This document shows positions 1-5,601 of a stretch of 8,749 bases of DNA, piece by piece. Under the pieces are notes generated by a model that did not search any database, was not told where the DNA came from, and was given only the letters and a program-made list of their open reading frames with translations. The DNA lies in the NCBI GenBank assembly GCA_016201685.1, contig JACQCJ010000098.1, positions 1 to 8,749 of the forward strand. The letters run 5' to 3'. Each line of letters starts with the position of its first letter. Position 1 is the stretch's first letter. Source of the DNA: Candidatus Peregrinibacteria bacterium. Lineage in GTDB: Bacteria; Patescibacteriota; Gracilibacteria; Peribacterales; Peribacteraceae. The translations under genes were made by a program, and so were the position numbers.

Positions 1-368
1 GACGTGAGCGAGTTCGCATCCGCGACGAATGCGACGGCGTTTCGATCCTTCGTCTGCCGCATGATGTAGGCGTAGCGGATGTTCGGGACGCGATCGCGAA
101 TTTCACGCAAACGCGAGACGAGCATCGTGAACATCGGCTTCCGCATGTCCGCTCGCGTCGCGATTCCCTCGAGCCATGCGCCATCGAATTGCATCGCCGC
201 CGCCGCCGCGGTGCTCCGAAGCCGTTGCTGAAGCTCCTCCCGCATCACATCGCGCGAGCGGATGAACACCAAAACGCCGAAGAGCGCAATGACCCCGGCG
301 ACGGCAATGCCCAGCACGATCGTCTGCCAATCGGAACGGACCGTCTGTGTGAGGGGGGAGTGCTGCAC
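1..368 (-). CDS. Sensor protein N-terminus (partial), paralog of the neighbouring histidine kinase
   Basis: The gene runs off the left edge, so only about 122 residues are visible. Read on the minus strand it has a short N-terminus (VQHSPLTQTVRSDWQ), one hydrophobic segment (about residues 16-36, IVLGIAVAGVIALFGVLVFI) followed by RSR, then the start of an extracytoplasmic domain. From RSR onward roughly half the residues match the complete kinase at 789-2225, including TAA-AA-QFDG, VP--R-AYIMR-TKD and FV-DA, so the two are paralogs in tandem, same strand. The first usable start is a GTG at 368, just after an in-frame TGA at 385-387; there is no clear Shine-Dalgarno site. That the missing part carries HisKA and HATPase domains is inferred from the paralog. 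It could instead end in another output domain such as GGDEF. Confidence 0.72.
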   Translation of the reverse strand, partial: MQHSPLTQTVRSDWQTIVLGIAVAGVIALFGVLVFIRSRDVMREELQQRLRSTAAAAAMQFDGAWLEGIATRADMRKPMFTMLVSRLREIRDRVPNIRYAYIMRQTKDRNAVAFVADANSLT

Positions 369-388
369 AGCGAGAAAATATTCCGATC

Positions 389-397
389 ATTTTAGCA
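389..397 (-). promoter_or_regulatory. Putative extended -10 promoter of the partial sensor gene
   Basis: On the minus strand the string TGCTAAAAT matches an extended -10 box (TGn followed by TAAAAT, 5 of 6 to consensus). No good -35 box lies 16-18 bases upstream, as is usual for extended -10 promoters. The -10 ends 20 bases before the GTG start at 368, which would give a very short leader. The function is inferred from sequence alone. Confidence 0.35.
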
Positions 398-517
398 TAC
401 TCTTGAGAAAAAAACCACTGTAGAGACGTGCGTTTCTTGCATGGCAAATGCCGTTCGGGTGATGCGTAGAGGACTGTTGTTTTTATGTATTGTTTTTGTT
501 GGTGACCTCACCCCTCG

Positions 518-592
518 CCCCTCTCCAGCCTTTTGCATCGATCGTCTCGAATTCGGAGGAAGCGTTCCTTTTTTCGAAGAGATGGAGAGGGG
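518..592. repeat. Inverted repeat CCCCTCTCC / GGAGAGGGG
   Basis: CCCCTCTCC at 518-526 is perfectly complementary to GGAGAGGGG at 584-592, enclosing about 57 bases. Inside is a smaller hairpin, AGGAA-GCG-TTCCT at 557-569, followed by a T-run (570-574) on the plus strand. Sequence of this type (CCCTCTCC...GGAGAGGG) is common in intergenic repeat elements of many bacteria. Whether it is mobile or functional here is unknown. Confidence 0.5.
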
Positions 593-630
593 AATGTTTT
601 GTCTGTTGTTTTGTTTCCTCTATCCCCCGT

Positions 631-655
631 CCCCTTTCTCCGTGGGAGAAAGGGG
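631..655. repeat. Perfect 11-bp stem hairpin
   Basis: CCCCTTTCTCC at 631-641 pairs perfectly with GGAGAAAGGGG at 645-655 around a 3-base loop (GTG). It is the strongest stem-loop in the gap. There is no adjacent T-run on either strand, so it is not a canonical rho-independent terminator, though it could still act as a 3' stabilising stem. Confidence 0.65.
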
Positions 656-678
656 GGGCCTTGATCATTGGACATTCT

Positions 679-725
679 CCCCTCCTCCCGCCTGCCCTGA
701 GCCTGTCGAATGGGCGGAGGAGGGG
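679..725. repeat. Palindromic repeat with CCTGAGCCTGTCGAA core
   Basis: CCCCTCCTCC at 679-688 pairs with GGAGGAGGGG at 716-725. The enclosed part holds CCCTGAGCCTGTCGAA (695-710), and GCCC/GGGC add an inner stem. From general knowledge, CCTGAGCCTGTCGAA (reverse TTCGACAGGCTCAGG) recurs as an extragenic repeat in many unrelated bacterial genomes and creates spurious open frames reading FDRLRAG or LSLSNG. Its biological role is not known to me. Confidence 0.6.
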
Positions 726-788
726 TTGGGGGTGGAGGAAACAAAAACGCCAAAAAGAACCCACCCCATGGACTCTTCAGAACATTGC

Positions 789-2225
789 TCAACGCGCCGC
801 ACCGCCCGGCAACTCGAAGTGAAACGTGGAACCTTTCCCCTCGGCACTCTCGAACCACATCCTCCCGCCGGCACTCTTGATGATGCCGTTGGCGATGAAG
901 AGATCGAGACCGTTGCCCACCGGTTTGAAGACGGAGGCGTTTGATCCGCGCATGAACTTCTGGAAAATGTTCGGCTGATCGTTGGCGGGAATGCCACAAC
1001 CATGATCCTCCACGGAGACGCGCACGCGACCATCGGCGAAGCACTGCGTGCGCACCGCGATCACGCCGCCTTTGGGGGAATAGACCACCGCGTTATCCAG
1101 GAGTTCCCGCATGACCGCCGCGATGAGCTTCGCATCGATCTGCATGGTCATCGGGCAATCGTTGAAAGTCATTTCGACGCGCTGGGAGCGGCGGCGCAGT
1201 GACGAATCCAACGCTTGCACCTCGATCTCGATGACGGCGCGCAGCGACGCCTCCTTGGCTTCGTACTGCAAACTGCCCGTCCATACGCTGTTCGCTTCTT
1301 CGAGAGTTTTGAGAATCGCACTCATCCGCGCAATTCCTTCATCCATTTGATCGCACACGTCGCCGTCCTTGCACGCCACTCCGTCATTTCGCTCGCGGAG
1401 AATTTCGAGCCACCACCGGAACATGGTGAGAGGAGCTCCAAGCTGATGCACCGCGAGGTTCATGAACGCCGCGCGTTCGTTCTCCAGCTGCTGGAGCGAT
1501 TCGAACCGCCGCTTCCACGCGTAGAGAATGATATATCCCGCGAGGAACGTGCCGGCGAGCACGATGAGGAGATACGCGAAGGGCGAGAAGATGCTCTGCG
1601 AGAGGAAGAGGAATTCCCCGGCATCCATGTCCAGCCCGATCACGGCGACGACGCGCCCGCGCGCGTTGAGGATGGGGGCGTAGCCGGAGATGGCCCGGCC
1701 CCACTGATCGTTGGAGATTTCCTGATCGACGGTGGGATGGAGAAAGGCATCGCTTCGCAGAGCGGAGACATTCGTCGCATCGTAGAGGTCGCCGGGGTAC
1801 GACGGTTCCTCGCCGGAATCGATCACACCATTGTGATTGACGTCGAGTTCCTGCTTGGTCGCGAGCGCATCGGCATCGACGACGAACTCGAGAGTGTTGG
1901 GATCCTTCGTCCGCCGCATAATGTAGGCGAAGCGAACGGCCGGGACACTCTCGCGGATCGTGCGCAACTGCTTGACGACCTTCGGGAAAGCAGGGAGCTT
2001 CATGGCGGCCCGGCCGTGGAGCGTGTCGAGAACGTCGCCGTCGAATTGCAACGCCGCGACGGCGGCCGTCGTCCGCAGTTGATTCTGGAGCTGCTGCTGC
2101 ATGAGCGAGCGGCTCCGGACGAAGAAGAACGCGCCGACGATGGCGATCGTGACGGCGATCGCGCACGCCACGATCAGGATGCGGGGCGCCCCGCGCACGC
2201 CGGAGAGTGGACCTTTGAGCGACAA
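789..2225 (-). CDS. Membrane sensor histidine kinase with EF-hand-like loop in its sensor domain
   Basis: A 478-residue two-component sensor kinase. Order: TM1 (about 16-36), extracytoplasmic Cache/PAS-like domain (about 37-212), TM2 (about 213-236), dimerisation/phosphoacceptor helix with His260 in VHQLGAPLT, and an HATPase_c domain. The ATPase shows the N box (ELLDN, Asn378), G1 box (EDHGCGIP, 406-413), F box (FQKF, 421-424) and a G2-like box (GNGLDL, 437-442). Residues 128-139 (DVNHNGVIDSGE) fit the 12-residue EF-hand/dockerin calcium loop. The H box has Gly where Arg is usual, and the G2 box has Asp where the second GLGL Gly is usual. The start is a TTG at 2225; the alternative is GTG at codon 10. 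No Shine-Dalgarno site is visible. A paralog follows downstream (1-368). No response regulator is in the window, so the partner and signal are unknown. Confidence 0.9.
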   Translation of the reverse strand: MSLKGPLSGVRGAPRILIVACAIAVTIAIVGAFFFVRSRSLMQQQLQNQLRTTAAVAALQFDGDVLDTLHGRAAMKLPAFPKVVKQLRTIRESVPAVRFAYIMRRTKDPNTLEFVVDADALATKQELDVNHNGVIDSGEEPSYPGDLYDATNVSALRSDAFLHPTVDQEISNDQWGRAISGYAPILNARGRVVAVIGLDMDAGEFLFLSQSIFSPFAYLLIVLAGTFLAGYIILYAWKRRFESLQQLENERAAFMNLAVHQLGAPLTMFRWWLEILRERNDGVACKDGDVCDQMDEGIARMSAILKTLEEANSVWTGSLQYEAKEASLRAVIEIEVQALDSSLRRRSQRVEMTFNDCPMTMQIDAKLIAAVMRELLDNAVVYSPKGGVIAVRTQCFADGRVRVSVEDHGCGIPANDQPNIFQKFMRGSNASVFKPVGNGLDLFIANGIIKSAGGRMWFESAEGKGSTFHFELPGGAAR

Positions 2226-2248
2226 GGAAGAGTGTGGGTTTTCGTTCT

Positions 2249-2254
2249 ATTGTA
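2249..2254 (-). promoter_or_regulatory. Putative -10 box of the histidine kinase
   Basis: The minus strand reads TACAAT (5 of 6 to TATAAT) 23 bases before the TTG start at 2225, a spacing close to that in the paralog's promoter. The -35 candidate (TTCCAT, 17 bases upstream) is poor. A transcript starting here would have a leader of only about 12 bases. Confidence 0.35.
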
Positions 2255-2275
2255 GCGGAAAAGGCGGATGAATGG

Positions 2276-2362
2276 AAGATACAAGGAACAAGGAACAAGA
2301 TACAAAGAAGGGGCATCTCAGGCGGGAAAATTTGTTTCTTGTATCTTGTTCCTTGTATCTTT
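2276..2362. repeat. AGATACAAG-type inverted-repeat element, copy 1
   Basis: The left arm (2276-2309) is built from AGATACAAG, GAACAAG and AGATACAAAG units. The right arm (2332-2362) is the inverse (TTTCTTGTATC, TTGTTCC, TTGTATCTTT). The outer 16 bases (AGATACAAGGAACAAG) are perfectly complementary between arms around a spacer of about 22 bases. The left arm carries one extra GAACAAG unit. It fills the divergent gap between the kinase and alaS and ends 8 bases before the alaS start. A second copy lies at 7021-7100. Confidence 0.8.
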
Positions 2363-2370
2363 CGCTCCGT

Positions 2371-4254
2371 ATGCGACCTCTGACCACCGACGATATCCGT
2401 CAAGCGTATCTCGACTTCTTCCGCGACCACGATCATGCGGTGATTCCGGGCGCGCCGCTCGTGCCGGAGAATGATCCCACCGTGCTCTTCACGACGGCGG
2501 GAATGCATCCGCTCGTGCCGTACTTGCTGGGAGAAGCGCATCCGGCGGGGAAGCGGCTTGTCGACGTGCAGCGCTGCGTGCGAACCCAGGACATCGATGA
2601 AGTGGGCGATGAAAGTCATTTGACCATGTTCGAGATGCTCGGACGGTGGAGCTTGGGGGACTACTTTAAGGAAAGTGCGATCGAGATGAGCTTTGAATTT
2701 TTGACGCGCGTTCTGGAGATGCCGCTCGAGATGCTGGCGGTGAGTTGTTTTGAAGGCGATGCGGTGGCGCCCAAGGATGAGGAGTCCGCAGGATACTGGA
2801 AGAAGATGGGCATCCCCGAGGAACGGATCGGCTTCCTGCCCAAAGCGAAGAACTGGTGGGGGCCCGCCGGAGCGACCGGACCGTGCGGGCCGGACAGCGA
2901 AATGTTCACCTGGATCGGCGAAGGGGAGCCGCAGGGAAATCCGGCGACGCACGAGAACGAATGGCTCGAGATCGGCAATGACGTCTTCATTCAATACACG
3001 AAAACGCCGGAGGGAACGTTCGAACCGCTGCGGCAGAAAAATGTGGATGAAGGAATGGGACTCGACCGCTTGGCATGGATTCTGCAGCGCGAAGAAGGTG
3101 CCCAGAACGTCTTCGAAACCGATCGCATGAAGCCGATTCTGGAAGCCGTGTTCGATCTGCAGGAGCACTCGGCGTTCGCCGCGAAGAATCGCGATGAAGA
3201 ACAAATCCATCGCGAAGAGACGCGCGCCGCGCGCATCATCACCGATCACCTGAGAGCGGCAATCTTCATCATCGCCGACGGGGTTGCGCCGAGCAACGTC
3301 GACCAAGGATACGTCTTGCGGCGATTGATCCGCAGAGCGATTCGTTCCGCTCGGACGCTCGGGATCGAACATCGCGGCGAGTTCAGTCCGACGATCGCGC
3401 GTGCGGTGATCAAGGAGTACGGCGAATTCTACGCACACCTCCATGAACGAGAGGCGGTGATCCTCGCGACCTTGAGGCAGGAAGAAGAGCAATTCGGCCG
3501 CACGATTCAGGAAGGTCTCAAGCGCTTCGAGAAAACCGTGAAAGAGATCAGCGGATCCACGATCGACGGGATCAGTGCCTTCCACCTCTACGATACGTAC
3601 GGCTTTCCACTCGAACTCACGAAGGAAATGGCGAAGGAACAGGGACTCAACGTCGATGAAGCGGGATTCAAAAAAACTTTCGAAGAGCACCAGGACAAAT
3701 CGCGCGCCGGAGCCGAGAAGAAGTTCAAGGGGGGCCTCGCCGATCATTCGGCCGAGACGACGAAGCTCCACACCGCGACGCACCTCTTGAATGCGGCATT
3801 GCGAAAAGTTCTCGGCAATCATGTGTCGCAGAAGGGATCGAACATCACGGCGGGGCGCCTGCGCTTCGATTTCAACCATCCGGACAAAATGACGCAAGAG
3901 CAGATCAAAGAAGTGGAAAAGCTCGTGAACGAGGCGATCAAAGCCGACCTTCCAGTCTCCTTCCACACGACGACCGTGGAGGGAGCCAAGAAAGAAGGCG
4001 CCATTGGTGTGTTCGATGAACGCTATGGCAGTGAAGTAAAAGTCTACGTCGTCGGCCCCTCTGATCATGGTCATGGTGAGTTCATCGAACCATTCAGTAA
4101 GGAAATTTGCGGCGGCCCGCACGTCGCACACACCGGCATGCTTGGGTCCTTCGCGATCCAGAAAGAGGAGAGTTCATCCGCAGGCGTTCGGAGGATCAAA
4201 GCCGTCGTCGAAGGAGGGCCGAAGGAGATTGATGTTGCGAAGGAAGCCGCCTGA
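2371..4254 (+). CDS. alaS: Alanine--tRNA ligase, short form without C-Ala domain
   Basis: Charges tRNA(Ala) with alanine in the cytoplasm and hydrolyses mischarged Ser/Gly-tRNA(Ala). The 627-residue product has the class II catalytic core at about 1-230 (FTTAGMHPLVPYLLG at 40-54; RCVRTQ and FEMLGRWSLGDYFK in the motif 2 region) and motif 3 at GMGLDRLAW (228-236). The mid/recognition region follows (DHLRAAIFIIADG, YVLRRLIRRA). The editing domain has both zinc-site signatures, HTATH (His467, His471) and CGGPH (Cys580, His584), and ends at AGVRRIKAV. Family members are usually about 870-880 residues; here the coiled coil and C-Ala domain are absent and the gene stops about 15 residues past the editing domain. 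ATG 2371 is chosen because family similarity begins at once (MRPLTTDDIRQAYLDFF). The open frame reaches back to 2272, but those codons are the repeat element. No Shine-Dalgarno site is visible. Confidence 0.96.
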   Translation: MRPLTTDDIRQAYLDFFRDHDHAVIPGAPLVPENDPTVLFTTAGMHPLVPYLLGEAHPAGKRLVDVQRCVRTQDIDEVGDESHLTMFEMLGRWSLGDYFKESAIEMSFEFLTRVLEMPLEMLAVSCFEGDAVAPKDEESAGYWKKMGIPEERIGFLPKAKNWWGPAGATGPCGPDSEMFTWIGEGEPQGNPATHENEWLEIGNDVFIQYTKTPEGTFEPLRQKNVDEGMGLDRLAWILQREEGAQNVFETDRMKPILEAVFDLQEHSAFAAKNRDEEQIHREETRAARIITDHLRAAIFIIADGVAPSNVDQGYVLRRLIRRAIRSARTLGIEHRGEFSPTIARAVIKEYGEFYAHLHEREAVILATLRQEEEQFGRTIQEGLKRFEKTVKEISGSTIDGISAFHLYDTYGFPLELTKEMAKEQGLNVDEAGFKKTFEEHQDKSRAGAEKKFKGGLADHSAETTKLHTATHLLNAALRKVLGNHVSQKGSNITAGRLRFDFNHPDKMTQEQIKEVEKLVNEAIKADLPVSFHTTTVEGAKKEGAIGVFDERYGSEVKVYVVGPSDHGHGEFIEPFSKEICGGPHVAHTGMLGSFAIQKEESSSAGVRRIKAVVEGGPKEIDVAKEAA

Positions 4255-4256
4255 TG

Positions 4257-4361
4257 CATTGTTACATGGCTACATTGTCACATGGTTCGCCATGCAAGTC
4301 CGATCGTACCAAACGGGAGATCTTCAGAATCGCTTGCGAACTATTTGACCATGTAACAATG
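4257..4361. repeat. CATTGTTACATGG inverted-repeat element
   Basis: CATTGTTACATGG at 4257-4269 is perfectly complementary to CCATGTAACAATG at 4349-4361. A second, imperfect unit (ACATTGTCACATGG, 4272-4285) follows the left arm directly. About 62 bases between this and the right arm show no pattern I recognise. The element starts three bases after the alaS stop and ends just before the next gene's GTG, so it fills nearly the whole gap. The layout resembles a small non-autonomous element, but no target duplication is evident. Confidence 0.65.
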
Positions 4362-4368
4362 TAATCTC

Positions 4369-5601
4369 GTGAGATTCAGAATCTTCCTCCTCGGTTTATT
4401 CTTCGTTCCCTTGGCCGCACATGCCGAAGACTCGACCGTGTGGAATTTTCAGAATGCCGACGCGCTGAAGGTGTGGAACGTGCAGGGTATTTCGGTGCAG
4501 CCGACGGCGGAGGGGTTCCACATCACCGGACAAGGCGGGATGATCCGCGCAACCCTCCTCGCGCATCCGATTGATGTCATCGAACTGACCTTCGCGCGGT
4601 CGCAAGCCACAACTATCGCGCTCTTGTGGCATGTACCGGGAGCCCCGCAGCAGGCACTCGTTCAGGTCCCCATTGTGCTGAGCGGAGGGTCGCAACCGGA
4701 GACGGTGACGGTCAACATGGGCCGCTACCAAAAATGGAGCCGGAATGCTGATCTTCTCGGGCTGGGGTTTCCGGAGGGAACGGATCTCGTGCTCCAGGAT
4801 ATGACAATGCGGGGGTGGAGCCTGAGCGAGAAGATCCTGGAGGCGTGGCGCTCCTTCTGGACGTTCGATGAGGAGAAGGCGTACTCCATCAACTTCCTGT
4901 GGGGGCCGCTCCTCGTCACGAATCCCGTCGCGCGCGAACAGCTCTTCAGCACGCTGCCGCCGTTCGGACGGTCTGCGAACTCGATCTTCTACGGCATCAT
5001 CATTCTGGCGGGGCTGGTGATCGCGAGCCTCGCCGCGTATCGAAGAATGCGCCTGCGGGATGGCGCACGACACCGCACATGCATTCTTGCCTTCCTCGGG
5101 GTCGTCGCCTCGGTGTGGCTTGTGTACGACGTGCGCATGGGGAGCGAGATTCTCTCGTATGCCGCAAGGGATTATCGTACGTACGTTTCTCAGCCGCCCG
5201 GAAATCGGACGCTGCGGAATCTGGAGAATTTTTACGATGTCGTGGAGCGGAGCATGCCGCTGCTCACGCTCGATCCGCACTACGTCATCATCGTTCCGAA
5301 GGGCATCGAACATTTGGCAACCGTCGCGCTCTCCATGACCTATCCTTCCGTTCCGTTGTTTCCCGAGGAAAAACCCGGACCTGAGATCCATGCATGGCTC
5401 ATCTTCCGACGGGGAGACATCCGCGTGGACGACCATGGACAACTCGTGCAGGGATCGACCGTGCTCTCGCCACCCGGGCGCATCGTGACGCAATTCGACC
5501 AGACGTCGTTTTTGTTCCGACCCATTGACGCAATCGTACGGCGCCCCATGGGCGCCGGTACAGACGCCGCATGCGGCGTCTCTACCATTCACCCGCAATG
5601 A
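4369..5601 (+). CDS. Secreted/membrane-anchored protein of unknown function, coupled to a glycosyltransferase
   Basis: I do not recognise the family. The 410-residue product starts with a clear signal peptide (RFRIFLLGLFFVPLAAHA, cleavage likely after AHA at residue 19). A beta-rich domain (about 22-150) starts with WNFQNADALKVW, reminiscent of carbohydrate-binding jelly-roll domains; that likeness is a guess. Two membrane segments follow (about 205-223 and 237-255), joined by a basic loop (YRRMRLRDGARHR) that should lie inside. A second domain (about 256-385) would then be outside. The last residues (TDAACGVSTIHPQ) come partly from a palindromic repeat at 5536-5585. The start is GTG 4369, immediately before the signal peptide; no Shine-Dalgarno site is seen. 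The stop overlaps the next start as ATGA, which implies translational coupling with the glycosyltransferase and a shared role in surface glycan assembly. Confidence 0.85.
   Translation: MRFRIFLLGLFFVPLAAHAEDSTVWNFQNADALKVWNVQGISVQPTAEGFHITGQGGMIRATLLAHPIDVIELTFARSQATTIALLWHVPGAPQQALVQVPIVLSGGSQPETVTVNMGRYQKWSRNADLLGLGFPEGTDLVLQDMTMRGWSLSEKILEAWRSFWTFDEEKAYSINFLWGPLLVTNPVAREQLFSTLPPFGRSANSIFYGIIILAGLVIASLAAYRRMRLRDGARHRTCILAFLGVVASVWLVYDVRMGSEILSYAARDYRTYVSQPPGNRTLRNLENFYDVVERSMPLLTLDPHYVIIVPKGIEHLATVALSMTYPSVPLFPEEKPGPEIHAWLIFRRGDIRVDDHGQLVQGSTVLSPPGRIVTQFDQTSFLFRPIDAIVRRPMGAGTDAACGVSTIHPQ
5536..5585. repeat. Tandem pair of palindromes in the 3' end of the upstream gene
   Basis: The first palindrome is GTACGGCGCC-CCATG-GGCGCCGGTAC (5536-5561, one bulged base). 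The second is AGACGCCG-CATG-CGGCGTCT (5562-5581), a perfect 20-bp palindrome, with GTA and TAC further out (5558-5560, 5583-5585). They are translated as part of the C-terminal tail of the protein at 4369-5601 and end 12 bases before the next start codon. A related palindrome occurs at 5863-5884. Confidence 0.75.

Larger units (their letters stand above)
369..788. other. Gene-free gap with a cluster of palindromes
   Basis: This 420-base gap lies between two same-strand sensor genes. I find no credible gene: the open frames here are short, occur on both strands and owe their openness to low-complexity purine/pyrimidine runs. Its left end holds the promoter of the partial gene, and 518-725 hold three palindromes listed separately. 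None is followed by a T-run in the minus-strand direction, so none is a classical terminator for the upstream kinase. Confidence 0.6.

Noticed and set aside
376..402. UGA read as an amino acid, extending the partial sensor to an ATG just upstream (ATGCTAAAATGA)
   Set aside because: TGA ends alaS, the glycosyltransferase, the methyltransferase and the kinase at natural C-termini, so UGA is a stop here; the string is better read as an extended -10 box.
557..574. Small hairpin with T-run on the plus strand as a terminator
   Set aside because: No plus-strand gene lies upstream; the stem is only 5 bp and is nested in a larger inverted repeat.
441..944. Plus-strand open frame of 167 residues over the palindrome cluster
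   Set aside because: Made of repeat sequence (CPEPVEW from CCTGAGCCTGTCGAA and polypurine runs) and runs into the antisense of the kinase C-terminus.
2181..2194. Perfect 14-bp palindrome GCGGGGCGCCCCGC near the kinase start
   Set aside because: It encodes RGAPR inside the coding region and is likely by chance at this GC content; no second copy seen.
1215..2255. 346-residue plus-strand open frame
   Set aside because: Antisense to the histidine kinase, whose motifs are unmistakable; composition dominated by Arg, Glu, Asp and His.
2272..2370. Upstream extension of alaS to an ATG at 2272
   Set aside because: The 33 extra codons are the AGATACAAG repeat (DTRNKEQDTKKG); family similarity begins at ATG 2371.
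1384..4131. Very long (915-residue) open frame on the minus strand across the kinase and opposite alaS
   Set aside because: It is antisense to alaS for most of its length, overlaps the kinase in another frame, is extremely rich in Arg/His/Glu, and passes through the AGATACAAG repeat. GC-rich codon bias keeps antisense frames open. No family recognised.
4396..5598. 400-residue minus-strand open frame
   Set aside because: Antisense to the protein with a clear signal peptide and membrane segments; no recognisable motif.
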